This document shows positions 48,478 to 62,628 of a stretch of 64,000 nucleotides of DNA, in pieces. The stretch comes from Adineta vaga. Lineage: Eukaryota > Rotifera. The notes beneath the pieces are model-generated. The model was not told where the DNA came from. It was given only the letters and a program-made list of their open reading frames with translations, and ran no database searches. The stretch covers positions 14,136,001 to 14,200,000 of the forward strand of contig CP075495.1 of the NCBI GenBank assembly GCA_021613535.1. Reading direction: 5' to 3'. The translations under genes and the position numbers were made by a program. How positions within the stretch are numbered: position 1 is the first letter of the stretch; each line of letters begins with the position of its first letter.

Positions 48478-49265
48478 TTACATTTCTTCAAGAGTTTTTC
48501 GCACACATTCGCTGACTTTTTTCTTAAATGCTGGCCGATCATCTCGCCACATTATCGATGCATCGATATTTGCTGCTGAATCACAGTTTGGATCACTAAG
48601 CATCGAAAGTACTGAAAGAAGAATAGTTTCTAAAAGAAAAGTATCAATAAAAATAATCTATGAAACCAGAGAAAATGTTCATTTACCAACTGATTGGACT
48701 GGTGACCAACGTTCCGATGCTCGTTCATAACCAAATTGATCTACTCCAGGCTCATGAAGCTATAGAAATAACATTTTCAATTACATTTTAAGCATAAAAT
48801 ATATCTATAGACTAACTATTGAGATGCACACGTCGCCATTCTTTTCGATATTTGGATGCCAAATTTCCGAAATGAATTTCTATAATCAAAAGAATATATT
48901 TTGCAGAGAAAATATAGCCAATATCGAATCGTACCATTTTTGGTGGTTTTATTGGATATTCTTTCGGAAAATCCAGTCGTGCTTTGAAAAATCCTCCTAA
49001 ATAGACCAGACAAATCAATATAGTGACTATAAACTGTTTAAATAAACTAAACTAATCTCTAGACATTTGATAAGCAAATGAATTTGATTTGTTTGTCATC
49101 AAAAAACTGAAATCTACCTTCATAAAAAGTATCTGAAGGTCCAACGAGAATAACATTCCAAGCATATGGATTTGAATCATCGATCAATCCTGCACTGATT
49201 CCTTCAACTGGATGTCGATTAAATTCACGTAATTGTTTCATAAGAAGTAACGCTGAGCCTTCCAT
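48478..49265 (-). CDS. UBE2G1: Ubiquitin-conjugating enzyme E2 G1
   Basis: Exons 49265-49118, 48996-48935, 48879-48817, 48759-48687 and 48629-48478 join in phase to 165 aa, about the usual length (170). Hallmarks are SALLLMKQLREFNRHPVEGI, SAGLIDD, GPSDTFYEGGFFKARLDFP, YPIKPPKM, and WHPNIEKNGDVCISILHEPG with the catalytic cysteine and the long acidic-loop insertion of the G family. It continues through RWSPVQSVETILLSVLSML and DPNCDSAANIDAS. UBE2G1 makes K48-linked chains in the cytosol, notably with cullin-RING ligases. The gene begins 99 bases after the ATE1 stop codon on the same strand. Confidence 0.95.
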
Positions 49266-49279
49266 TAGAGAAGATAAAT

Positions 49280-49295
49280 CTGAAAGCGAGACTTT
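49280..49295 (-). promoter_or_regulatory. Splice acceptor between ATE1 and UBE2G1
   Basis: GTCTCGCTTTCAG on the minus strand lies 14 bases before the UBE2G1 ATG, inside the 99-bp gap after ATE1. No AATAAA or ATTAAA is present in that gap. It is a candidate trans-splice site of a two-gene transcript. Confidence 0.5.
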
Positions 49296-49363
49296 TTTTC
49301 TTGATTATCAGAATTTTAGATTTGATCGAAAAAGAAAATTAAAAAAAATAGATTGCTTTTCGT

Positions 49364-51501
<2,138 letters not shown>

Positions 51502-51619
51502 ACTTTCGTTTTATATCTACAATCAAAACAAATCTCCAAAATGTTTTATTTCATATTAAATTTTCTTTTTGTTTTCTTGGAGTAACAAAACAAAGAAAAA
51601 AAACAACATAATTTTATGT

Positions 51620-54600
51620 TTAAACATCAATTCCTTTGAATGGCATTTGTCGACAATCGACAACCGGTTGTTTCACATCTCCATTTGAGATATTTGAATC
51701 ATCTATTTTCAATTTCTTTTGTTGATTCGTTGTTGTTGTTGAAGATGATTTACGTTTTTTTGTTAACATATTCATTACTTCTTCATTGATTGTCAAGGAA
51801 AATCTAGAAAACAAACGGAATGAAAGATTAATTTTAAATAATCAATAAACAAACCTTTTCTTGAATGATTGAAGAAGATTAAGAAGTTGTTTGCGTTGTT
51901 TATCACTATTGATTGGTTTGCTTTTGATCGCTGTAGAAAGTCCATCGAGTAATGCTGATGCTTGTTTTTCAGTTAATGTTGGATTCTAGAACAAGTTCAT
52001 TTAAATGAATATAATACAATCAATACGAAGAAATTTACTCGAATCAATACTAATTTTTGTATTAAAGTAGTTATAATATGCATAGATTCCATTTTTGACG
52101 ATTTGCTATCATTACACATCTATATGAAACTAAGAATTGAAATATCAGGAAAGAAAAATTTTGAATTTTTACCATAACAAGAAGATTGATGGTTGATTTC
52201 AATAGTTTTTCATCGATATGATCCAACTAGGAAAGAAATAGAAGGTCAGAAGAAAAGAGAAGAAACGTTTTTTTACTTGTTTTCTATTGAAGAAATTGTT
52301 TAATGTACCACAGACGATATTCTTTAAAATAGATGATTTATAAGATTTAGAAAGTAAAATTTAGATGAACTATTTACTCGTTTTTTCCAATTGATATTTT
52401 CTTTTAATGTTGTTTGAACCATTGATAACATTAAACGAGAACCATATTCAGGAAAACGTAGCAGAAATTCTTTAATAATACTTGGATGAACAACTGATTG
52501 ATGAGGAGACAATTCTTCTTCCTCTTCTTCTTCTTCGTCATCATTGCCTTCATCTTTCATCTTCTTCTTCTTCTTTTGCTTCTTTTTCTTCTCAGATTTC
52601 TCTTTTGGTCTTAAAACAAATAGAGAAAATTAAATTTGGAACTCTTAATTTTAATTAATCATAACATACGGTTGTGGTTGAAGAAAACGAAGAAATCCAC
52701 TTTCATACATCGTTAAAATTGTTTCTTCAACACCGGCTAATCGATCTTCTTGTTTACCAACATGTAAACATAATTTAATCTATCAAAATCATACAGATTA
52801 AATCATAATTTGACTTTCAACTTACCACAAACATTGATACTTTTGATAATGTATCCGTTGTTAATTTTGTTCGAGTTCCTATAGAAAAATATCAATTCAT
52901 GGATGATTTATATTCAAAAAATATAACGAACCAGATAATGATGTTAAATAACGAAATAATTCTACACATGTATCTGTTGTTGGCATATCTGCATGACCAA
53001 TCTAAATTTGAACCATAAATAGTGATTAGATTTCGGATAGAAATATTCATACTTTTCGACTTGATAAATGACGTAAAATCGAATCTAATCGTTCAATCAT
53101 TGTCTTATAAGCGATATTATTTGGTAAACTTGTTAATGTTTCAATCAATGGACGAATACTAATCTAAATAACGATATAAAAAGTAGATCTATTCATTCGT
53201 ATGTTAGAATTAGTTCGACTTACTAAAACAAATCGCATTCGATCATCTTTTTTAATCACAGATTCAATTAAATCAAGAACACGAAATTGATGGTGAAGTT
53301 TTTCATTGATTATTTTTAAATTCGATGATTTTTTCATTTGTGAACGAAAAGCTTCAGCAATTAATGGATCTAAACGAAGCATTGCTTCATCATCCATCTC
53401 GATATCATCATCCTAAATGAAAGAAAGAATCAAAATGATTCAAAGATATTCTTCTCAATTCATAGTTTATGTTTACTTCTTGATCTTCTTTAACTGCTGC
53501 ATCGCCCAATGCTTTCTCTACTGCTTTTCGAAGATCTTCATTAACATCATCATTTTCCATCGATTCTTCTTCAGATTCTTCATCGATGCTTTCCTCCTCC
53601 TCCTCCTCTTCTTCTTCTCCTTCTCCTTCTTCTTCATCACTTTGATCTTCATCATCACTTTCATTTTCCACGGAAATCGTCTAAAAATATTCATTGATTT
53701 AAATTCAACATGGATTTCTTGAACAATCTTACTTGTAACATTAATTTCAATGCATTTTCATTCACATATGGTACTATTTGATGATAGATCTTCTTAATAA
53801 TAGCTCGAATATCATGTTGTTTCTTCGTATACATTGAAAGAAGAATATCAATCAATACTTCAATCCATGCTGATTGTTCTACACATCACAAATAGTTAAT
53901 TCGATGTGAAATTAATCCTTTAGAATTACCTTTCACTTTCTTCTTCGATACCAATTGAGTATGAGCATTGTTGACACATGTCACCAAATCCTAAAAACAA
54001 TAAATTAGTTTAGAAAATGAAATTTAATTTTAACATACATCGAGATATTGTTTTGCTCGATTGAAATCAACGAAAAGATCGTAAAAACTCAAGACGAATA
54101 CTTGTTGAAATGCTAATCGAAGTTTTTCATCAGGTAATGATTGAATCTAGAAGAAAGAAGAAGAAAGTAGAACTCAAAATAAAGTCTATGTCATCTTTCA
54201 AACCGTTTTTCCTTGAATAAGTTGAAATAATTCTTGACTATTTTCATTCAAATAACTTTTGATTTCTTCGATATGTTTAAATAATGGTAAATGATGTTTT
54301 GATGTTTCAATCCATTGCTACAAAAAAACATTCATTAATAAAAATTCATATTTAAACAAAAAAACAATTCATTTTACAATTGATTTTTGAAAAACATTGA
54401 AACTATGTTGATATTTATTTTCATGAAATTCATGAAGAATAAGTTTATAGGTAATATCTTCCATACGTTCACGTGTTGTATCCGAAAGTTCAACTGTTCC
54501 AGGAAGAAACTAAATAAAATAAATTGATCATATCTTGATTTTATTTTGTCGAAAACGAAATATTACTTCACGTAATTGTTTTGGTATATGATTATTTGAT

Positions 54601-56793
54601 TTAAAATTAGATAATAAAACACAAATCGAAAGGATATTTTCGAATAGTGAACCACAGGAATCAATTTTTAAATCAAATGAAGAACAATTGCATATATTCG
54701 ATAACTGAAAGAAAGCAAGAAAGAATTGACAATCAGATAAATGAATACTATAGAAGAAAAAGAGTTTTCTACCATTTCAAGAAGAAAATGTCGACGACGA
54801 TCAAGTGCACTAGAAAATATATATTCAAATTATTTAATCATCTATACCTTTATTCTGTACCTTTCATCTTCCTTGGCTATTGCACAGAATAAACCAATAA
54901 TATATTTCACATACTCTGATAATTCATCAATTGATAACTAAAATTAATAAATACAAGTTATAATTAAGATATTTATTCTTATTCATCCAGTAATTACCTT
55001 TTCAGAGACAGCATTTGCTACTGAATTCATACATGAATAATTTTTATCAGCACTAAATAAAGAAAATAATTGAAATATGAATGTTTATTTAGTTTCATAC
55101 GAACTATTTTAATAATTTTTCAAATAAACGTAATCGTTCTTGTAATGGTCGACTAGCTATCGTATGTGCGAGTTTATCAAGCTATACATAAAATACAGTT
55201 AAGATTCTATTCAATGAAAGTATCTTCAACTTACGGCATCTTTCGATAATTGAACTGATGCTTGTTGATATGTTTTTCGTCCTGCTGATGATAATAAATC
55301 CAAGATTTTACTAAATAATGCTTGGCTTTGATCCAATATGGTTTCGATCTAAACGAACAATGAGTATTTAGAAATGAAATTATAGCAGTGAGCATTACTA
55401 TATAGATAGGATCGAAGTTCTCATGTTCTTGAAAACAAAATGTGATTAAATCCAGTAGAATATGACCTTTATTTGAATCCAATCCAATATTTGAAAGTTC
55501 TACAAGTTAAAAATCGATCTCTTTACAATAAATTTCATCATTCGTCACTCTTACCATCGACAAGTATTGGCCAAAATGTTGCTAATTGTTGTGTATGAAT
55601 AGCATAGATCAATAATTCTTTACTTAATTGTTCAAGTAAATGAAGTTCATTATCAAATGACTAAATACAATTCGTCTATATAAAACTTCATGAGAACAAT
55701 GGTATTCGTTACTTGTAAACATTTTTTAATAATTGCTTGTTCTTCATTTGTTTTTCCTAACGGTAATACATCAGTCTTCCAATGTAATTGAAAATATTCT
55801 TGATCAAATATTTTCTATAAGAAAAAAAAATTTTTTTTATTCTTTTAATAGAAAAGAGATGTTTTATTCATACTGGATAAAGATTAACAAGTGAAATCAA
55901 TAAAAAGATTGATTTCGATCCATCATCACTCATTTGCCATGTTGTTGGAAGAAGTTCTTGAATTCGTGATAAAATTCCTTTTTTGAATAATTTACGATCA
56001 CTCTGAAAATGACATTAAAATTTCTAATAGATTTCTCGAATTAAGCTTTTATTGATTACCCATTTGGCTAATTGAATAATGGATGCATCAATAAATGTTC
56101 GTAAACGTCGTCGAGTTTCTTGTGTACGAATTAGAAGTAAATCAGGTATGATTTTTCCTAATACACTTGATAACTAAATAAGAAAATAGTTGAAAATATG
56201 TTCGTAATGTAAACGAAATAAAAACAAACATTATTATCTTTTTCTGTATAAGCCAATGCAATATAACTAAGAACACGACCAATACGAACATTTTTTGCGT
56301 CCTTAAAAGAAAAATCAACTTCATAGCGAAATAATTTCAAACATTTCTTCTACGTTACTTCAACACCAGTTTCTTTTTTTGTTGTTAATTTATTTTGAAT
56401 TGATGAGATAAATTCATCAGTCGATGGAACTTTCATTTGAGTATCACTAAGACTAGCAAGCTAGATTATACGAACGAAAAACAAACCAAATCTGGTAAAA
56501 ATATTTGAATTAATAAAGGACATACTGTGCCAAGAGTTGCAGCATAACCAATACGAGCACATTTACGATTGGATACAAGACCTTTGATCAATCGTGACAT
56601 GGTATATTCAAGTTGAGATGATGAATTCTAAGGATAAAACACTTTTTTTAAACAAATGACATAGAAAAATACGGAAATATACCGTCTCATCTTCGTTATC
56701 AGTCGATGAGGTTTTTAATGATTCTAATAACTTCTCTAGACCTTGTTGACGAATATGAATATCAAAATCAGATAATTCCCAATAAGCATCCAT
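51620..56793 (-). CDS. MYBBP1A: MYB-binding protein 1A / DNA polymerase V-type nucleolar protein
   Basis: Many short exons on the minus strand from ATG 56793 to TAA 51620, separated by about 50-nt introns. I traced the frame but not every junction. The N-terminus (YWELSDFDIHIRQQGLEKLL, then MSRLIKGLVSNRKCARIGYA) and the HEAT-like helical body match the MYBBP1A/Pol5 family. A strongly acidic tract (about 53560-53670, mostly Glu/Asp) is followed by DDEAMLRLDPLIAEAFRSQM and HHQFRVLDLIESVI, which are diagnostic. The C-terminus is basic with nuclear or nucleolar signals (EKKKKQKKKKK, MLTKKRKS, NQQKKLKIDD). It acts in rRNA gene regulation and ribosome biogenesis. ATE1 follows 118 bases downstream, after an AATAAA. 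Confidence 0.87.
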
Positions 56794-57095
56794 TTGACAA
56801 TATCTAGTATAATTTTTCCTATCTAAATTTCGAAGTCTAATTAGTTAGAAATGAAAAAAAAACGAATACAGTCAATATATTGCAACTATTTCCGTTTCTA
56901 ATTTAAAAATGCAGACAGAACCAATCGATTCTCCAACGATTCGTGTCGACCAATAGAAATTAACTATGAATCAGCTGCAGTTATTTAACACGATGGACAC
57001 ATACGCCATCTCGTAAAGATGAATATTAACATTTCGAATATTTTTCCTAATAAAAAAAAAGACGAATCTTTCATAGTAAATTTATATTTATTACA

Positions 57096-60000
57096 TCAAA
57101 TATTAACAATATTATCTCGTATGAAGGTCAACCATTTTATTAGAAACAAATGATCTAACGAAGGAAATTCCATTGCAGTCGAGACATCAGATATATATTG
57201 TCTGGCAGATATGTTATGAAATTCATTGAATGAATTACTACATAATAATCCTTCAGCTGCTTCTAATTGCGAATTTTGATCAGATATTGTTTTTAATTTT
57301 ATTTGCCATTCTTCTAGAGAATTATGTTCTAATGGAATATTACATAGATACATAGATTCGATAATATCTGCAAAGACTATCTTGGTATTTGGATTTAGAA
57401 TATGATACACTTTTCCATTGGTGTCCGGCTGAAGAGAACTCAGATAGACAATGCTTTTCGCAGTAAAATCAACAGGTAGTGCTTGAAAACGAGAATTAAT
57501 AATTGTATATGGATAAGAACTGGTCTTCATCATTGCACTGAATAGTAGTGTATGAAGATCAGTTCGATTACAAGCACCTGTTTTCATACTAGCACATATC
57601 GATCCAAGACGATAGATAACAACAGGTAAACCTAAATCACTCGCTCTGGTGATAAGCTTTTCTGAGACCCATTTACTCTGTGCATATCCATTATTTAAAC
57701 CATTTGGAGAAATTTGATTGATCGATACTTCATCATTGATACCATTTGATAGAACACTGATTGTTGAAATATAATGTACAGGTATACAAGTAGATTTATA
57801 AGTTGCTAGATGAATAATTTCATAAGTACCTCTAACATTCGAATCATAGAGTTTACTGTATGGTAGAATGAAATTTACTGCAGCAGCACAATGATAGATA
57901 ATATCGACTTCGTTGGCAAGAGCTTCGTACAATTCGTTATCTAATCCAAAACGTGGTTTTGATAAATCACCTTGTAATGGTATAATTCGTTCTTGAAATT
58001 CATCTTTCCATATCTGATAAAAAAGCATATTCTGTCGAATTCGATTCAGAGCAGTGATGCATGAGTCACATCGTACTAAACAGATAAATTTACAATCTAA
58101 AGGATAGTTCATTAGAAGTTCAGCTAATAGAAAAGCACCGACAAATCCAGTTGTTCCTGTAATAAAGATCATGGAAGGAGACGTAGCTGTAGTTTTGCAT
58201 TTACCAACAGTGATATTTAAGTTTAATTGAGCATCATTCAGTAATTGTGAAACGAAATAATTCGACATCGATGCGATTTTTGTAGGATTTTCGATTAGAG
58301 TTACTAATTGGAAGAGTCATATCAGGTTTTAAAAGTATATCGATTGGTATTGATATTCCTAGATCATTCTCAATTTTACGTGATAGACGAATTGTTGTCA
58401 ATGAATCACCACCTGTCGGAAGAAAATTATTGTTTTCTCCATCATTGACTAATGATTGTTGTGTAGTTGTTTCAACGATAGATTTCAGTTGTTGTTTGAT
58501 GTTATTCAATTGTTTTAATCGATGATGATAATGTGCAGCTAGTTTATGACGACAAAGTTTAAATGTAGAAGTAAGTAAACCATTTTCAACTGTAAATGGT
58601 TCACAATCAATCAATACTCGAGATGGTATTTCATGTTTTCGAAGTAATTCTTTTTCAGCTATAGAACGAAGATCTTGTAGAATGGTTTCGCAAAATTTTG
58701 AGTTCGCGTTGTCAATATCAAAATCTTCTATGTCATGTTTCAATGCATACGCTTTTGCATATGCATGATTAGGTACAATGACAGCAACAACAGAATCTGC
58801 TAGAAGATCGCCATGAATGTAAATTTGTTCAACAAAATGACTTTGAATAAAGACATTCTCAAGAGAATCTGGCGAAATAAATTGTCCTTGTGATAATTTA
58901 AAAAAATTCTTTTTCCGATCAATCACATTAACATGACGTTTGTCGAATGGAAGATAAACTATTTCGACAATATCACCAGTACGAAAGAATCCATCTTCTG
59001 TAAAAGCTGCTTGAGTTTCTTCAGGATTGTTAAAATATCCAGAAAACATCTCATTAGTTTTGACGCATAATTCTCCTCGAGGATATGGTTGATCATCAAC
59101 TGTATAACCCATTTCTGGAACAGATATTAGGCGATATTGTAATGTGCTATCAATAATATTGTCTTTTGCAATACTTCCACATTCAGTGATTCCATAGGAT
59201 TCATTCACATAACAGTGTTTAAAACATTTCGTCATGAAATCAAAAACAGCTACACTTATCTTAGCCCCACCAGTAGAGATTAATTTACATCTTGTTGGAA
59301 TGGCTTCAAAAGTCGATCTTCTTCTGCTTTAGCAGCTTCTGATGAAAGATAAGATGTTGTTAGTGATAAAGTTGCCATGAATTCTGCATAGAATTTATTC
59401 CATATTGCAGGTGTTGCAGAAAAAATTGTTGGTCGTACTAATGCTAATTCTTCTACGAAACGAGACATATCTCCTGTCGAAAATCCAGTTCTTCCTCCAC
59501 ATAAAAAAGTTCGTATAACAGCATCCCGACCAGTCGCCCATGCTAATGGTTCATAACAAAAATTGATGTAATCAAAAGATAATGGACGACAAAATTTTGA
59601 GAACATAATTCGGTAAATGCTTTCTGATATTATGGCACCTTTAGGAAGACCTGAACTTCCACTTGTATATGTAATTGTGAAACATTCATTTGGATCAATA
59701 TTAACTGTTGGGTACTGTTTATCGATGCCATACGTTTCAATATCATTCATATAATGAATGGACAAATCATTGTTTACCATGTCTACAAAAATTAGACAGT
59801 CAATCATTTTGTCAATAGAATTCTGTAAATCTTACTTAATATTTTGTCAGAAATGGATTCTATACATATAATATGACGAAGACATGGACATTGACTATAC
59901 AAATGAATGAATCTCAACAGCATTTTTATATCACAAACAACTATCGATAACTTTGTATGATTAATAATATAAACAAGCTCACGATCGTTGAAAAAACAAT

Positions 60001-60487
60001 AGATTGGTACACTAATTATATTCTGCATAATACATGCAAAATCAACAATGACCCATTCTGGTTGATTCTTTGCACAGATGCCAAGATAACTACGTGCTTC
60101 TACTAAAGTTCGTAATCCATTTCCAAAGTTTTTCACACGATTATTTACTGTTTCATAGGTTAACCAAGAGTATGTGTCTGTATACAACAATGGATTAACT
60201 AGATCAACATCACGTGCACCTAAACAATGCCGATCACGATACATAGTTGCAGCGATTTGTATATTATTAGCCATGGTTGTACTTGCATAATTTTCTGATT
60301 TTTCTTCAAGTCGATATGCGAGTTCACGCATCAATCGATGACGATGTGGTGGATTCAATGTTCTAGTACATCCATCACATAAATCATAATTCTCACAAAC
60401 AGTACACGTGAATCGAAACTCACCATGATTTAATACACGATCACATCGATCACAATTCCAACTGGATGATTGCGGTGTAGCTATCAT
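57096..60487 (-). CDS. ZZ finger-adenylation-carrier-thioester reductase (CAR type), two frameshifts
   Basis: Exon 60487-59836, a 53-nt intron, then exon 59782-57096 (about 1110 aa overall). A ZZ zinc finger comes first (CDRCDRVLNHGEFRFTCTVC, LCDGC, H..H). An acyl-CoA-synthetase/CAR-like adenylation domain follows: TITYTSGSSGLPKGAI, NESYGITECG, GFFRTGDIVEI, DRKKNFFKLSQGQF and a late NGLLTSTFKL. Next is a carrier domain with FLPTGGDSLTTI (phosphopantetheine serine), and an NADPH-dependent reductase: ITGTTGFVGAFLLAELL, LVRCDS, QGDLSKPRFGL and catalytic YAQSK. This order is that of carboxylic acid reductases, which reduce acyl-AMP/thioester to aldehyde. The frame breaks near 59295-59305 (after RLL, before the RCKLISTGG block) and near 58310 (after KPDMTL); everything else is open. 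Either a recent pseudogene or base-call errors. Confidence 0.85.
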
Positions 60488-60843
60488 ATTTATATTAATC
60501 TTAAATAAAGTCGAAAACTATGAATGAACAAAGAATATCTCGAAACAAATATGCATTAACTTTCGAAATAATCAACTATACTTACTATCAATGTCATTTG
60601 CTTTTATTTTCCTTTTTCGACAAATGATTGTGAAAGACATACTCTACAGAGTGATTCATCGCTTTGTCATCGACAAACATGTCATTCTGTGAAAATAGAA
60701 TGAATGATGTCTATGTTAAGAGCAAATATTACGAATAGGAGTGATTTCATAGAATATAGTATTGTTCTTGATACAATTAGATTTATTATAAATAACATAT
60801 TTCAAATTATATACAGAAAAAGAAAAACGATACTCTTTTTATT

Positions 60844-62345
60844 TTATTTTTTACAGCATCGTATTTGATGAATAAATAAGTTTGCTTTAGGTAGAAGAAT
60901 ATCACATGTTGGACATTTAGCATAATTCAATTTATGTTCATCATCATGAGATACAGTCGGCAGACATTGTTTCGGTGAAGTTGTACCGATTGATTTCTTT
61001 ATTTCAGGTTGTTTAATAGTAGTAGTCGACGATGCAGAAGAATTCGTTTTTTTAAAGAAAGTTTCAATAGATCCTTGTTTTGGTATTGCACTTGTTGTTG
61101 CTGTTTTTTTCTTTTTCTTAGATGGTGATGATGAAACTAAAAGAACAAGATCATTTGTATTATTTTGATATCCTAAATTCAAAAAACGATATTTATTTTT
61201 ACTTGTTGATGGTTGACTTTCATTTTTATTCGATGAGATTTCAGTCGCATTTCGTTTCTTATTTGCTTTAGCTTTATAATCATCTGGTTCTTTTACTTTT
61301 TCAAATTTACCACCACAACGTTTTTCATGTTCATCTGAAAGTGAAATAATAAATTATCAAATTATTCGATGCTATTAAAATGATAACACATACCCCACCA
61401 TCGATCTCTATTTGATGGTGCTCGATTCATGGAACGTTTAACATAACCATAGAAAGGTTTCCATTGACGACATGTTCCCGTACATCGCCACCAATGACCA
61501 TGAAGATGATCATATTCATCATGAAACGAATGATAAACCTTAACGAATACCGATAATTCAACTTTTATATTACATAAAAGAATCTCATATTACGGTGATA
61601 TTAGCACCAGTTGCAGTGTTGATTCGAACCATGTGTTTGAGAAATTCGGGTCCATGACCATCACGATCCTATGAAAATAATATTATAAACTTAAGAAGAT
61701 GAAAATTCACGTTACTTACTCGATTATTATGCGTTACAAACAGATAAGCATGGATCATTTCGTGCTAAGAAGAAACAATAAAAAACAAGGTTTACTTTTC
61801 TACACAAAAAAAAAAGTTTCACTCACTAATAATGTTTCAACAAGATCTTTTCGAGGTCGTAATGTTAAATAACTTGCACTAAGAGCAATTCGACATTCAC
61901 CACCTCGCCTATAATAACAAATACCTGCACATCTATAAGGAAAAAGGTATAAATTCTTTGAAATAAATACAAACAAGATAGTATATATTTTACCGAGTCA
62001 TTCGTTTACTCCATTCGACATAGACACTATCTAGTTTACTATAGAAAAATTGATGATTATATTGTTGAAATAATATATGAATATTCGGATTTGGATCAGT
62101 TAATTCCCACTGATGATCAACGACATTCATTGGATGAATCTAGATAAATATTTAAATAGATCCTAGAGAATTTTTGCAACGAATTATTAAGGAAAAACCT
62201 GAGTAATTTTATTCAATTGTCCTTCATTTTCTTTTTCTTCATTGTCAAACTGATTTTGTAATTGAAGTGCAATAAGAAAATCTTCATCGTTACTATGATC
62301 ATCGAAATCATTTTCCATTGATGAAGATGCTTCGAAATAAGTCAT
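60844..62345 (-). CDS. SPRTN: DNA-dependent metalloprotease SPRTN (DVC1)
   Basis: Exons 62345-62199, 62139-61994, 61932-61827, 61764-61720, 61668-61594, 61538-61394, 61334-61203 and 61136-60844 join in phase to about 362 aa. The SprT domain has the HEMIH zinc-protease motif (HEMIHAYLFVTHNN), DRDGHGPEFLKHMVRINTAT, GANITVYHSFHDEYDH, HWWRCTG and GYVKRSMNRAPSNRDRWW. The tail has a PIP-box-like QGSIETFFKK for PCNA and a C-terminal UBZ4 ubiquitin-binding finger (CPTCDILLPKANLFIHQIRC). SPRTN degrades DNA-protein crosslinks at replication forks. An acceptor (GTGACAG, about 62355-62361) lies just upstream of the ATG. Confidence 0.95.
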
Positions 62346-62628
62346 TGTTTCTACCTGTCACTTGATTAGAACATGTTTCAGACAATCAATAAATAAATAA
62401 AAATACATTTATATGTTATGTAAAACACATACATGAGTCATCGTTATTTTTTCTATCGAACATGTGCTTTAAAAATGTCACATAGAAATGTAGAACGATA
62501 GAAGGCGTGCGCCGTAGGCAAGCAATAACAACAACACGAATGACTCAATATTTCTTTCGTTTTATTAATTAAGAGATAAAATAAGAATATTTATTATCAT
62601 ATTTATATACATGTAAATGATAATATGC

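Noticed and set aside
53417-53722. Phe/Leu-rich plus-strand frame
   Set aside because: Antisense shadow of the Glu/Asp repeat tract of MYBBP1A.
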